The translations under genes and the position numbers were made by a program. 34,779 nt of DNA from Candidatus Gerdarchaeota archaeon (GTDB lineage Archaea; Asgardarchaeota; Heimdallarchaeia; JABLTI01), in the NCBI GenBank assembly GCA_016840945.1, contig JAEORJ010000099.1:1-34779 (forward strand). Reading direction: 5' to 3'. Under the pieces are notes generated by a model, which saw only the letters and a list, made by a program, of their open reading frames with translations, did no database searches and was not told the origin of the DNA. Position 1 is the first letter of the stretch, and the number at the start of each line of letters is the position of its first letter. Positions 16,289-26,695 of this stretch are shown one piece after another.

Positions 16289-16405
16289 TGTTAATTCATT
16301 GTAGGTCAACAGAATGTTATTTAACTGAGAGACTAACATATTCAGACTTAAATAAATCATATCCTATAAGCAATCTGCTATAAATTAAGCATGGGTTAAA
16401 AAACA

Positions 16406-19400
16406 ATGGTCGAGAATATCGAGAGAGCTAGACAATTAGCGAAATCAGGTTCGTTACGTTCAGCAGTTGAAGAATTTTTCAAGCTGATTAAAGAACTAAA
16501 AAGTAAGAAGAATTATGATGAAGCATCTCGAATTATGTTGGAGATTATAATTGAAGTTGAAAAATCAGATGATAAAAGATTAATCTATCTTACAGCAGAA
16601 AAAATTCTTGAGGATATTATAGATTTAAAATCCAAAGACCCTGAATTCTATACCGAGATAAATAAATTCTTAGCTATAGCTAAAGACCTTTATCGAAATA
16701 CAGATAGTTTACAAGATAAGTCTGGTATGATAGCTGAAGCGCAAATAGAATTTGCAAAACAAGCAAATGCAGATCCCAAATTATTTTATTTAGAAGCAGC
16801 AGAGGATTATAGTGAATGGGGGGCCAAACTTCTTACCAAACCTCGAATTAGAGTAGAAGATGAGAAACTTGGTGATGAATTTATCACTAAAGCAACTGAT
16901 TTTTATAAAAAGTCTGACAATGAAGAGAAATCAATAACTAATTACACAAATATTTTCTCCAAACATCTTGAAAATAAAAATGAAGATTTGGCTGAAAAAG
17001 CAATAGATAAAGCATTTGAGGTATTATTAAAATTAAAGTTACCAGAAGAAAAATTAGAAATAGCTGCAGAATTAGTTATGACAGCTTATGTAAAAATAAT
17101 TGAATATAGAATACCTGAAATACTTAACCCTGAATTTCAAACCACAAAACGGGAATCTGTTTATTTTGATAACAATATTGCAGTACGAATGATCCAACAT
17201 GCTAAAGATGTTTGTGATAATAGAAAAGTAAAAGGAGCAATTGCTGTTTTAGCCAAAGAATTATCACTTATTGGCTTAGCAATTTTTGAAAAGGGATTAT
17301 ATCGTGAAGCAATACCATATTATGAAAAAGCAAAAGATTACTACCTAGATATTGGCAATAAGGAATTAACTATTGGCTTTGGTACTGATGTAATTTCAAT
17401 CGGATTGCAACTATTCACAGATGAGCGCTATCCTATAGGCAGAGATTATTTCAATATTGCTATTGATATCGGTCAGAAAATTGATCGTAAATTTGAGGTA
17501 TTAACTTATCAAAAACAGGCAGAACTATTCTTAAAGTATAAAAAATTCCAACTGGCTTTTGAAGCCTATCGTCAGATGATCAATCCATTATTGGAATTGC
17601 CTGAAAGCGAGAGCAGAATTGATATTCCAAGTGATATCAGGCAATTAGCTCTTGAAAGATTTGAGAAAAATGATTTTCATTATGCAGAGTTATTCTATCG
17701 ATTAGTGGCTGATTTCTTTTTAGCTTTCAATCAAATAGAACTCGCTGCAGATACTTATGATTCAGTTTGGCAGAATATGTTTAAAGTTAGACAACTTCAA
17801 ACAGGTATTGATTTGGCTTCCAAAGCAGCTGAAACATACAAGAAAGCTGGTAAGGAAGAAGAAGCAGCAGATGTATATTTCAAATTAGCAAAATATCTTC
17901 TAGGGGAAGGTCATTTTGATATTGCTCTTGAACGTATGAACCTTGCAGCAGAAACCATTCCAGAAGAATTACGAGAGCAGAAATTCAAACCTTTAGTGGA
18001 AATTGCTACAAAATACTCTGAACAATGCATAAAATCTGGTGATATCATTAATGCAAGAGAACTTTGGAATGCTGCTTGTAATTATAATGAAATTCTTGCT
18101 CGTTCTTTAATCAAACGAGATATCAATGCAGTAGTTGATACTATCGAAGATCATATTAAAAATGTCAGAAAATTTGATTCAGAAGAACTCTTTGAAGTGA
18201 CTTTAGCTTCCGCTAAAGGTAGTGGTAGAGTACTTTCTGAAGCTGGCGAACATGATAGAGCTGCAAAAGTAATGGTAAGTTTTGCCACAGATTTTCTTAG
18301 GAAAAATATCACTGAATATGCTGACACCTTATTTGAAGATAGTGCAGCTGAATTTATTAAAGCAAATGAACCTGAGGAAGCAGCTCGAATACTTTCAGCT
18401 TTAGCTCGATACCATTCAGATCACGGGAATTATGATCTAAGTATAAAATATTATCTCAAAGCATCTATTGAAAGTGGAATGGGCGATCATCCTGAAATTT
18501 ATAAAAATATAGCTGAGCATTGTTTTGATACTTTCAATACTTTATTACAAAAAGGTGAAAATAAATTTGCTATCAAAGGTTTTGATGCTGCTATTCGAAT
18601 TAATACAGCTGTCAACTTTGAAACAGCAGCCAATCTTTCAAATGAAATCGCTAAAAAGTTATTTGATAATCAAATGTTTGAGCAATCATTAAAATATTAC
18701 AAACAAGCGATAGAACATTTCTTAGATGCAAAATCCAAACATGCAACTATAATTGCAGCTGAAGTGGTTGAGCGAGGTCGTAAGATAATTCAGAAAGGTA
18801 TGTTGGAGATTGCATATGAATTTCTCAATCTTGGAATTGACACTTTGTATTATACTGATCAACAAGTTCAAGCAGCTCTAACTGCGAGAATAGAAGGAGA
18901 AAAAATCCTTGAAAGTAATAATCCTGAATTAGGTCTTAATTTGTTAAATAAAGCAATTGAATATTATCAAGCAATTAAAGATCAATCAGTTGCAGCTGAA
19001 ATACAAACAACAATTGGTGGATTTTATTTAAGAAACAATAATCTACTAGAAGGTTTAAAGTATTTTGAAGATGCAGCGAGTATTTATCTCAATAGTAAAC
19101 AAGACAAAAATCTAGTAAAATTAATTCAATTAATAGCTGAAAATGCAATAGCAATTACTTCAAACAAATTTACTTCAACTAATCCTAATGAAGCAAATAC
19201 AGATGATATTGGTAAACGATATTTCAAGCTTGCTGAAGATTTCGCTATGAAAATAAATAATATTAAATTAAAAAGTGAATTATTGGAAAAAGAATGGACA
19301 GTTTTTTCACAAGAACTATTACATGAATCAGCTTTTAATACATTAATAAACACTTTTGAAACTTTTATAGAATTAAATGATTTCAAGAAGATCAGTAATT

Positions 19401-22400
19401 TCGCTATTGAAGTTACTAGTTATGCTTCTGGTTTAATAGCTCAAAATGATTTGATGAATGCTACAAAGTATCTTAATCAAGTTATCGATATTTTGATGAA
19501 AACATCAAAACAAGATGAAGCAGCTGCAATCTGTATTCGTATTTGTGAAGTCTTTTTGAAGGAAGAGAATAATGAAGTAGCTGTTTCATGGGGATTGAAA
19601 GCTGCCGATATCATGAGTTCAATAAAATTAGTTAATGAAGCAATCAATTTCATTGAGGAATTAGTAGATCAATTGATGGTTCGAAATAGCATTGAAAATG
19701 CTATTTTATGCTATGGTAAAATTGCTAAGATTCTAGATGAGAATAATCGCCTCACTGAAGTGGAAGAAACAGCTCTAAAAGTTATGGCCTTTGGTACTGC
19801 AAATATGAAAAGTAATAATATCTCAGCAGGTCTGCGTTTATGGGAAGTTGCTTTAACTATTGGAGCGATTGTTGGTGATGAATTCACCGGAAGATTAAGT
19901 GTTATTGAAGGCCAAACCTTCTTTGAAATTAAAAATTATGAGAAATCAATTGAACTTTTCAAAGAAAGCTTTAGCTTTTTCAATCGAGCTAAAAAAGAAA
20001 GTCGATTAATTAATCTTGGTAATATAATCTTTGATTTGGTTTATGAACTGCAAAAGGAGAAGAGTTTTGACATTGCCTTTAAATTCATACCTATAGCATT
20101 TGAATCATTATCAGCAGGTAATGAAATGATGCTTGCTACTGAGAAAATGTTTGGAAATGCTAAAAACTTCATAGAAATTGGCAGAGATAAAGAAGGTTTC
20201 CACTTACTAAATGCTACTATTGATAGTTTATTCTCAAAAGGTGATATGACTTCTGGTGTGGAACGTTGTTTTATTGGCGCGGCAATGTTAATCTCTTATG
20301 GTAAAAACGTTGAAGGCAGTAGACTTATTGATAAAGGAATGGAGAAAATAAGTCAAATTACTGATGAAGCTTCAATTAAGCATCTAGCAACAGTTTGTAG
20401 AAATCAAGGCATAATCTTGAGAGATGACGACAAATTAGAAGCGTCTCACATCATTCTTGCTTCTGGTATAGGTATCCTTAGAACCATAAACGATCTAATT
20501 GGTATTGGTCAAATCAGTATAGATCTTGGTCGAACATTAATTAGACGTAATGAAATGAGTGCAGCTGTTGAAGCTTTTAGAAATGGTGTGCAACTATTAG
20601 CTCAAGGTAATTTGATGAAAGAATCACTTGATATTGTTAATGAGTTAATAACTGAAGGTAGAAAACAAATAGATAACAGAAATACTATGGTTGGTGTGCC
20701 ACTAGTAGAACTTTCAGGTGAATTATTCATTATTCTAGGTAATCCTGAAAGAATAATGGTTATCTCAGAGATCTTTATCAACCTTGGTGGAAAGATGCTC
20801 AATGAAAGGAATTATGAAATTGCAGCGCTTTACTTCTCTAAAGCAATGGAACTTGCAACTCAAGCTGATCTTAAAGATTATCTACCAAAAGTTGGTAACC
20901 GTTGTATTGATTTCGGATTAAAATTAGTAAAAGAAGATGATCCAATATTAGGAATTCAGTTTATGAATGCTGGTGCTGATCTTATATCTGATTTTGAAGA
21001 TAAATTAGAGAAAACAAGTAGAGCTACAAGCAACTATATTGATGCTGTAGCACAAGTCCTTAGCACGCCCTTTGAGAAAAGTGTTCCTAACGAAGAGGAG
21101 CGCTTGGAATTGATAGGACAATTTATTGACTCAACAATAAAATTCTTTACTAAAATACGAGCTGAAAAATCATTTGAACGTTTATCCAAAATACTTCAAG
21201 ATTATGGCAAAAAATTGTTAAAAGAAAAAGAACCAAAAATTGTTAGACGTATTTTTGAACCCGCTTTAAGAGCTGCTGAATTAGGCAATCACACTAAACA
21301 AATGATCGATATAGCTAATACTTATCTTGATCATGTAAATTATTTAATTAAAATTGAGCTGTTTGATCAATTAGAAACAACTCTTAAACAAGCTCTAAAT
21401 ATTTACCTTGAAGTTAATGACCATAAAGAAATTAGAAAATTCATCGGATTAATGGCACATTCTGGTCGTGAATTATGTTTAGATGAAAAAACTCTAAGAT
21501 ATGGTCAACAAATATTGGATATAATAACTGATTTAGGTGTTAATCTAGTACAACAAGATTTCTATCCAGTACTTATTATACCAACTTTGCACTTAGGTCA
21601 GCAAGCTATCGAGCTTGAGAATTATGATCTTGTCTTATATGCTAGACAAAATGTTATAAGATTATTACGATCAATTCAAGCAGCTAATTTACCATTAACA
21701 ATTCTAGGTAATATCAGTTTATCAAATATGATATTTGAATGGTATCAACCTGCAGAAATTCTCATAAATAGACCAGAAACATATGATCAAGCAATCAAAA
21801 TAATTGACCAATCATTACAATTAGCTGTAATTACTCAACAAGTGGAATTGGGAAGAGCTGTTGTGGATAAAGTTCTAGAAGCTATGGATAACATCGCAAA
21901 AAGACGCACAAGCGGATTAGAAGTACTTTATGAAATTCTTGCATCAGGATTAAATGGTTTAAATCAATCACAAGATGTCATTAGATTAGGTTCTAAATGC
22001 ATAGAAATTGGTAAAATGGCAGCAGAAAGGAAACGATTGAAAGAATCAATAAATTATTTGAAAACAGCTGGCAGAATTTTCTCACTATTACAAGATGAGC
22101 GTTTGATTGCTGATGTAGCTATTGCTAGCGCAACAATTGGTGATCAAAGATTACATGAAAAGAATTTCAAAGAAGGTTTATACTATTATTCAGCTGCTTT
22201 AGAGAATTATGAACTTTCACAAGATGAGAAAAGCATTCAGCTAATAGCTAACTCGATTGAACAACTTTTCAAGAGTACCCCACCAGAAGATGGTTATATT
22301 TCATTCTTGGTTCCAGGTATTATCTACGCTAATAGAGATAATATTAAACAAGCTGAATCTCTTGCAGAGAAAGCATTAAAGCAAGCAAGCTCTATGATAA

Positions 22401-23329
22401 AATCTGGTAAAAAGGATTTGATTTATGATTCAATCTCCTATATCTTTGCTGCTACAGATATCTATGAACGAACAGGCAATTTCATTGAAGAAACGAGAAT
22501 TTATGATTCACATATGTTTGAATATTTAGAAGCTATAAGCGAAACGAAAATTGTTGATTTGTTTTTGGACATGCTAATTCGTTCTGTTCTAAAGAAATTA
22601 CGTATTTGGGATTTTGTTGCTATTGATAATTTATTTGTGAAATCAATTGACAATCGTGTTCAGAAAAACAAGAAATTCCAAGCGATAAAATCTTCCATTG
22701 ATGAATTGAAATTTGGGAATATCTCAAAAGCAATTGAACATGCAAACCAAGTCAATGTTCTTTATCATAGGAATTTACAAGAATATATTGACAATTACCG
22801 CAATCAGATAAAATTAGATATCCAAGATAAAGGCAAACTTAGTATTCATGAATATATGGAGAATCAACCCATAGCTCAATTAGTTAATATATTAATTGAA
22901 GAATTGTACGCCCGTAAAGAAATTGAAGGTAAATACTTCCCAATTGGTTTATTTGTCTCAAGTGATCAATTATCTAATACTTTGAACTTCCTTGACAAGG
23001 AGCTTCAAGATAATGGTAAAGCAGCCATTCAAGATATTGCTAAAAATACTGCTTTAACAAATGATGAAGCATTAAGTGTTGTACGTATTGAATATATTCC
23101 ACAAAAATTCCAAGCTGTATTAAACGACAATCAATCCATACTTTATTCTTACCTACGACTAAGAAACGAGGTTAGAGAATTGGCATTTGGTTATCAAGAA
23201 ATTGGCAATGTAGATATTAATAAAATCTCACAACAATTACGCTTCCCACCAGAAACCATTCAACGTGAAATTGAATATCTTATATTAGAAGGTAAAATCA
23301 ATCCTCGCTTAGTCGGTAGAACTAAATAA
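16406..23329 (+). CDS. Giant (2307-residue) TPR-like alpha-helical repeat protein with C-terminal winged-helix (PCI-like) segments
   Basis: One uninterrupted frame of 2307 codons. From residue 1 to about 2130 it is built of helix pairs with TPR-like signatures: small residues at fixed spacing and phrases such as GLYREAIPYYEKAKDYYLDI, NMLLATEK-like turns and RNYEIAALYFSKAMELA. No membrane segment or signal peptide is seen. The C-terminal 165 residues change character: about 2143-2250 (EGKYFPIGLFVSSDQLSN, then a helix rich in IQDIAKNTALTNDEAL) and about 2257-2307 (VDINKISQQLRFPPETIQ, REIEYLILEGKINPRLVG) each read as a winged helix. The last resembles the wing of PCI proteins (proteasome lid, COP9, eIF3) and the winged helices of UFL1. 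Likely a cytosolic scaffold; partners unknown. A prenyltransferase-like gene follows 21 bases later. Confidence 0.88.
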   Translation: MVENIERARQLAKSGSLRSAVEEFFKLIKELKSKKNYDEASRIMLEIIIEVEKSDDKRLIYLTAEKILEDIIDLKSKDPEFYTEINKFLAIAKDLYRNTDSLQDKSGMIAEAQIEFAKQANADPKLFYLEAAEDYSEWGAKLLTKPRIRVEDEKLGDEFITKATDFYKKSDNEEKSITNYTNIFSKHLENKNEDLAEKAIDKAFEVLLKLKLPEEKLEIAAELVMTAYVKIIEYRIPEILNPEFQTTKRESVYFDNNIAVRMIQHAKDVCDNRKVKGAIAVLAKELSLIGLAIFEKGLYREAIPYYEKAKDYYLDIGNKELTIGFGTDVISIGLQLFTDERYPIGRDYFNIAIDIGQKIDRKFEVLTYQKQAELFLKYKKFQLAFEAYRQMINPLLELPESESRIDIPSDIRQLALERFEKNDFHYAELFYRLVADFFLAFNQIELAADTYDSVWQNMFKVRQLQTGIDLASKAAETYKKAGKEEEAADVYFKLAKYLLGEGHFDIALERMNLAAETIPEELREQKFKPLVEIATKYSEQCIKSGDIINARELWNAACNYNEILARSLIKRDINAVVDTIEDHIKNVRKFDSEELFEVTLASAKGSGRVLSEAGEHDRAAKVMVSFATDFLRKNITEYADTLFEDSAAEFIKANEPEEAARILSALARYHSDHGNYDLSIKYYLKASIESGMGDHPEIYKNIAEHCFDTFNTLLQKGENKFAIKGFDAAIRINTAVNFETAANLSNEIAKKLFDNQMFEQSLKYYKQAIEHFLDAKSKHATIIAAEVVERGRKIIQKGMLEIAYEFLNLGIDTLYYTDQQVQAALTARIEGEKILESNNPELGLNLLNKAIEYYQAIKDQSVAAEIQTTIGGFYLRNNNLLEGLKYFEDAASIYLNSKQDKNLVKLIQLIAENAIAITSNKFTSTNPNEANTDDIGKRYFKLAEDFAMKINNIKLKSELLEKEWTVFSQELLHESAFNTLINTFETFIELNDFKKISNFAIEVTSYASGLIAQNDLMNATKYLNQVIDILMKTSKQDEAAAICIRICEVFLKEENNEVAVSWGLKAADIMSSIKLVNEAINFIEELVDQLMVRNSIENAILCYGKIAKILDENNRLTEVEETALKVMAFGTANMKSNNISAGLRLWEVALTIGAIVGDEFTGRLSVIEGQTFFEIKNYEKSIELFKESFSFFNRAKKESRLINLGNIIFDLVYELQKEKSFDIAFKFIPIAFESLSAGNEMMLATEKMFGNAKNFIEIGRDKEGFHLLNATIDSLFSKGDMTSGVERCFIGAAMLISYGKNVEGSRLIDKGMEKISQITDEASIKHLATVCRNQGIILRDDDKLEASHIILASGIGILRTINDLIGIGQISIDLGRTLIRRNEMSAAVEAFRNGVQLLAQGNLMKESLDIVNELITEGRKQIDNRNTMVGVPLVELSGELFIILGNPERIMVISEIFINLGGKMLNERNYEIAALYFSKAMELATQADLKDYLPKVGNRCIDFGLKLVKEDDPILGIQFMNAGADLISDFEDKLEKTSRATSNYIDAVAQVLSTPFEKSVPNEEERLELIGQFIDSTIKFFTKIRAEKSFERLSKILQDYGKKLLKEKEPKIVRRIFEPALRAAELGNHTKQMIDIANTYLDHVNYLIKIELFDQLETTLKQALNIYLEVNDHKEIRKFIGLMAHSGRELCLDEKTLRYGQQILDIITDLGVNLVQQDFYPVLIIPTLHLGQQAIELENYDLVLYARQNVIRLLRSIQAANLPLTILGNISLSNMIFEWYQPAEILINRPETYDQAIKIIDQSLQLAVITQQVELGRAVVDKVLEAMDNIAKRRTSGLEVLYEILASGLNGLNQSQDVIRLGSKCIEIGKMAAERKRLKESINYLKTAGRIFSLLQDERLIADVAIASATIGDQRLHEKNFKEGLYYYSAALENYELSQDEKSIQLIANSIEQLFKSTPPEDGYISFLVPGIIYANRDNIKQAESLAEKALKQASSMIKSGKKDLIYDSISYIFAATDIYERTGNFIEETRIYDSHMFEYLEAISETKIVDLFLDMLIRSVLKKLRIWDFVAIDNLFVKSIDNRVQKNKKFQAIKSSIDELKFGNISKAIEHANQVNVLYHRNLQEYIDNYRNQIKLDIQDKGKLSIHEYMENQPIAQLVNILIEELYARKEIEGKYFPIGLFVSSDQLSNTLNFLDKELQDNGKAAIQDIAKNTALTNDEALSVVRIEYIPQKFQAVLNDNQSILYSYLRLRNEVRELAFGYQEIGNVDINKISQQLRFPPETIQREIEYLILEGKINPRLVGRTK

Positions 23330-23350
23330 TTTCAATTAATAATTAATATA

Positions 23351-24178
23351 GTGGCAAAATTGATTGATATTCAAAAAACAATTGAATTTGTACTGGACTC
23401 CAAATCAAAGATTAATATTGCTAAATTGAATGTTATTTTAGGAAATGATTTAGAAGAAAATCAACAGAAAATCCTAGAGTTTTATTTGAATTTACAGAAC
23501 AATGATGGTGGTTTTCCACATCAAAATATTAGCAAACAAATTTCTACAATAAATGTTACTACCGCATCATTACATACTATGCTTGACTATGGATTAGATA
23601 GCAATAAAGCATTTCAACGTGGAATTAATTTTCTAAAAAAACATCAAAATTCTATGGGCTTTTGGACCGAACCTCAAGCTTTACTTGAATTAAAACCTCC
23701 AATTTGGGATGACCCTACAAATGAATTATCTAGGATTTGGTTAACTGCGAACACCTGCCATCTTTTTGCTAGGACTAAAGAAATTAATTCCTCTAATATA
23801 AAAATAGGAATAACCTATCTTATGGAGAATTTAGATGAAAACAGACAACTAAAAGGGTACTTTCTAGCAAATTGGATTGCTGTAGCTATTTTTGGGATTT
23901 CTAATGGAAAGGATGATGAATTAACAAAAAATTTTGTAAGAATAGTTGATAGGAATTTGGAAAATATTTTAGGAACTTCTGATGTAGCTTGGTGTTTACA
24001 TTGTTTTCAAAATGCTGGATTTCAGAAGAATCATCCAATAGTAAGTCGAATGCTTGATGATCTTATTTCGATACAAAATAAGGATGGAAATTGGACAAGT
24101 GTTGATGGGAACGAATTTGATGTTAGCACAACAGTGTATGCACTTTATATTTTGGATAAATTTAATGAATTATTATGA
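23351..24178 (+). CDS. Prenyltransferase/squalene-cyclase-like alpha-alpha barrel protein
   Basis: 275 residues from GTG. Three QxxDGxF/W-type repeats mark the family: QNNDGGF (49-55), QNSMGFW (99-105) and QNKDGNW (242-248), with a final DVSTTVYALYIL helix. These occur in the beta subunits of protein prenyltransferases and in terpene cyclases. The protein is half the length of a squalene-hopene cyclase, shows no DxDD motif, and I could not identify the Asp-x-Cys/His zinc set of prenyltransferase beta subunits, so enzyme activity is uncertain. It is likely co-transcribed with the giant repeat protein (21-base gap, no obvious SD). Its end overlaps the convergent GHMP kinase gene by 6 bases. Confidence 0.82.
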   Translation: MAKLIDIQKTIEFVLDSKSKINIAKLNVILGNDLEENQQKILEFYLNLQNNDGGFPHQNISKQISTINVTTASLHTMLDYGLDSNKAFQRGINFLKKHQNSMGFWTEPQALLELKPPIWDDPTNELSRIWLTANTCHLFARTKEINSSNIKIGITYLMENLDENRQLKGYFLANWIAVAIFGISNGKDDELTKNFVRIVDRNLENILGTSDVAWCLHCFQNAGFQKNHPIVSRMLDDLISIQNKDGNWTSVDGNEFDVSTTVYALYILDKFNELL

Positions 24179-25267
24179 ATCTTCTTGAATTTTTTTTGCT
24201 CCATCAAAATCTATCTTGCATATGGTTGCTTTACCACCAGCATTATTAATTGCTTCAGCAACAGCTTCTTCTTTCCCAGGTGCTAAAGCGACAATACACC
24301 CACCTAAACCCGCACCAGTAAGTTTGGCGCCTAATGCACCAGCATTCAAAGAAACTTCTACTAAATTATCTAATTCAGGTATTGATACTCCTAGATAATC
24401 TCTCAACATGGTTTGCTGTTTAGTGAGTAAAGAACCCAAACAATTTAAATCATGGCTTTCTTTTTTTGCTAATTCAATAGCTGCTCTTTCTGTTATGTGC
24501 CTTATCGTTAATACACCAAGTAACCTTCTATATTCATCCTCTGTAATTAAATCTCTAAACTCAGTAAGAGTATTGGTCTCAAAGGTTTTCAAACTGAAGT
24601 TACCTTGTTCTTTGATTTTTTCAAATCCACTCATTATTTGAGATTTCAATATTGTTAAGGGTTCATTTGCTGATCTTCTTATACAACTGTCACCTATTAC
24701 TACACTATTAATATCGGTTGTAAAAGGTTCTATATTATATGGGGGACCATTACAATCCAAAGAAAAGATTCCTCCAAGAGAGGATGAATATTGATCCATT
24801 ATACCACAATTGATACCTAAGATTTTGTTTTCAGCAATGAAACATAAATTGGCAATCTCAATTTTATCTAGTTCAAGATTCAACTGATCATTTAATGCTG
24901 TTAACCAAGCCACTAGTAGTGCTGCAGAAGAAGATAACCCTGAACCTATAGGTACCTCACTCTCTATTTCAACATCAAATCCAACTTTTTCTTTCAACAA
25001 TCCCTCATTTTGCAATGTTAAAATTATTGCTCGTAAATAATCAAATTCATTATTACCTATGGTTAAATCAGATGTAATTTTGAATTCATCAGATTTCATT
25101 AATTCATTAGAGTAAATTTTAACTATCTCTGAAGAGTTTTTCTTAACACCTAATCGGGTATGAAGAGTAATTGCTGCAGGGATTACAACTAATTTTAAGT
25201 AATCTTGATGCTCACCATACAAACAAACTCTCCCTGGTGCACGATAGTGTGTTAATGTGGAATTCAT
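24173..25267 (-). CDS. GHMP-family sugar kinase, galactokinase-like
   Basis: 364 residues from ATG 25267; a TTG at 25294 lacks an SD, while AGGG lies 9 bases before the ATG. All three GHMP motifs are present: APGRVCLYGEHQDY (10-23; Arg13, Glu19, His20, Asp22 as in galactokinase), VPIGSGLSSSAAL for ATP binding (from 106), CGIMDQYSS with the catalytic-base Asp158, and GAKLTGAGLGGCIVAL near the C-terminus. The galactokinase motif reads RVNLIGEHTDY, so Cys replaces Asn and Gln replaces Thr. The central segment is GDSCIRRSANEP, where galactokinases have a VKH-type signature. It therefore phosphorylates a sugar C1 or a related hydroxyl, but galactose itself is not assured. Monocistronic. Confidence 0.9.
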   Translation of the reverse strand: MNSTLTHYRAPGRVCLYGEHQDYLKLVVIPAAITLHTRLGVKKNSSEIVKIYSNELMKSDEFKITSDLTIGNNEFDYLRAIILTLQNEGLLKEKVGFDVEIESEVPIGSGLSSSAALLVAWLTALNDQLNLELDKIEIANLCFIAENKILGINCGIMDQYSSSLGGIFSLDCNGPPYNIEPFTTDINSVVIGDSCIRRSANEPLTILKSQIMSGFEKIKEQGNFSLKTFETNTLTEFRDLITEDEYRRLLGVLTIRHITERAAIELAKKESHDLNCLGSLLTKQQTMLRDYLGVSIPELDNLVEVSLNAGALGAKLTGAGLGGCIVALAPGKEEAVAEAINNAGGKATICKIDFDGAKKIQEDS

Positions 25268-25467
25268 TTCATATAACCCTATTTTATAATTCAATATATA
25301 ATTAATAAAATTCTCGCCAACATAGATTCAAATACTGATTTTTGTTTTACTTTGCTAAAATAGAGAGATTTATTTATTCCTTTTTAATTGTGTTAGTATC
25401 TTATAGTTAAGAAAATGATTATGATAATTTAAGTTATTGAAAAAAGCCATTCCTGAAGGGAAAAGCA

Positions 25468-25887
25468 ATGATTGAAAATGCAATTATTTTCTCTAAAGTA
25501 ACAAATCAAGTAGTGTTAACTTCTACCTACAATAAAATTAATCCTAATGATGATTCTTTCAAATCTAGTTTAGAACGCATCAGTGATATTGCTTACAAAC
25601 TTGAAAAAGGGGTTTTCAAGTTAGATCTTGAGGGCAATCTATTAGCATTAATATTAGCTGTTAAACAAATCACTGTGGCATTAATTTTTAGTAGTCCATC
25701 AAAAATCAATGTCAAAGAGTGGGAAAATGCAGCTAAAGAAGTTGCTACTGGATTTGATAAAGTGTATGAACCAAATTCAAGTGCACCTTATAAACACCTT
25801 GAATTTAAGAAAACCATGGATGAAATCATTCAATGGCACCAAAAAGAGTTGTCCCCAATAGATAAAATGAAGGATGCTCTCTGGTAA
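25468..25887 (+). CDS. Small alpha/beta protein, possibly longin- or roadblock-like
   Basis: 139 residues, ATG 25468 after SD AAGGGA. Predicted order by eye: strand (ENAIIFSK), strand (QVVLTSTY), helix (FKSSLERISDIAYKLEKG), strand (VFKLDLEGNLLALILAVK), strand (ITVALIFSS), and two helices (WENAAKEVATGFDKVY, FKKTMDEIIQWHQKEL). This is close to the longin order and also resembles roadblock/LC7 proteins, both abundant in Asgard genomes as partners of small GTPases. There are no catalytic motifs, membrane helices or signal peptide. It is the first gene of an operon with two seven-helix membrane proteins (16-base gap), which suggests a cytosolic partner at the membrane. The fold call is inference. 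Confidence 0.72.
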   Translation: MIENAIIFSKVTNQVVLTSTYNKINPNDDSFKSSLERISDIAYKLEKGVFKLDLEGNLLALILAVKQITVALIFSSPSKINVKEWENAAKEVATGFDKVYEPNSSAPYKHLEFKKTMDEIIQWHQKELSPIDKMKDALW

Positions 25888-25903
25888 AGTGAGGGATTTC
25901 ATA

Positions 25904-26695
25904 ATGGCGGAATTAGCAAATACACCAACCATTTTAGCTATAGTAATGATGGGAATAGCATTTGTTGCGGTGTTTCTTGTTGTTGTTCCTTTTTACATAA
26001 TATCTATTCAACGTAAAAGAAGAACAGCACTAATGCTAGCAACAGCGTTTGCATTCTGGGATCTGGGTGGATTAGCAGTTTTTATATGTGCTTTGTTACA
26101 AAGAATCTATTTACCGGGAGTAAACGAATGGCAATATGCACGTCTTGGTATAAATATTGGCTATGCCTTCTCTGCAATAAGCAATATTTTCATGGTGCTT
26201 TTTATTGCTAATGTCTTTTCTCAAGCTCAAATATTTCGTAAAACTCAGAAAACAATACCTATAATTAACGCTATTTTAAATGGTGTAACAGTTGGTTTAA
26301 TTATTAATACCATATCAGAAAGTCTCATTGAAACAAGTGAGTTTTATCACAATCCAAATTATCCTATCCCACAAACTGTTTATCATTTAGCTTTAACTAT
26401 AATAGCTTTCCTTCTTTTACTAGCATTTAGTGCTAGAAGTAGGAAATTAGCAACATTTCGATGGGAAAGAGCCGGCTTTACCTTCATCATAGGTTCAGCT
26501 TTAGCTGGAATCATGATTTATGTTTCCTTTGCGTTGGATGTAATATTACAAGATTTTATTGCAGCTTTTGAAACAGGATACACTGTTTTTAATATCCTTG
26601 GTTGGATTTTTGCAATTTTTATGGCAGTACTTGGTTATTTGGGTTATATAATGCCTAAAAATCTACGAAATGCATTTCGTGAGGAGGTATCATAA
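25904..26695 (+). CDS. Seven-helix membrane protein A of a tandem pair, family unknown
   Basis: 263 residues from ATG 25904 (SD GAGGGA, 7-base gap); an ATG at 25874 inside the previous gene would add ten hydrophilic residues and is less likely. Seven hydrophobic segments can be counted, starting TILAIVMMGIAFVAVFLVVV and ending IFAIFMAVLGYLGYI. Conserved with the next gene are GINIGYAFSAISN, NGVTVGLII, RWERAGFTFII and IYVSFALD. No lysine typical of retinal binding is evident in the last helix. It may be a sensor or transporter-like membrane protein. Its stop overlaps the next start by one base. Confidence 0.82.
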   Translation: MAELANTPTILAIVMMGIAFVAVFLVVVPFYIISIQRKRRTALMLATAFAFWDLGGLAVFICALLQRIYLPGVNEWQYARLGINIGYAFSAISNIFMVLFIANVFSQAQIFRKTQKTIPIINAILNGVTVGLIINTISESLIETSEFYHNPNYPIPQTVYHLALTIIAFLLLLAFSARSRKLATFRWERAGFTFIIGSALAGIMIYVSFALDVILQDFIAAFETGYTVFNILGWIFAIFMAVLGYLGYIMPKNLRNAFREEVS

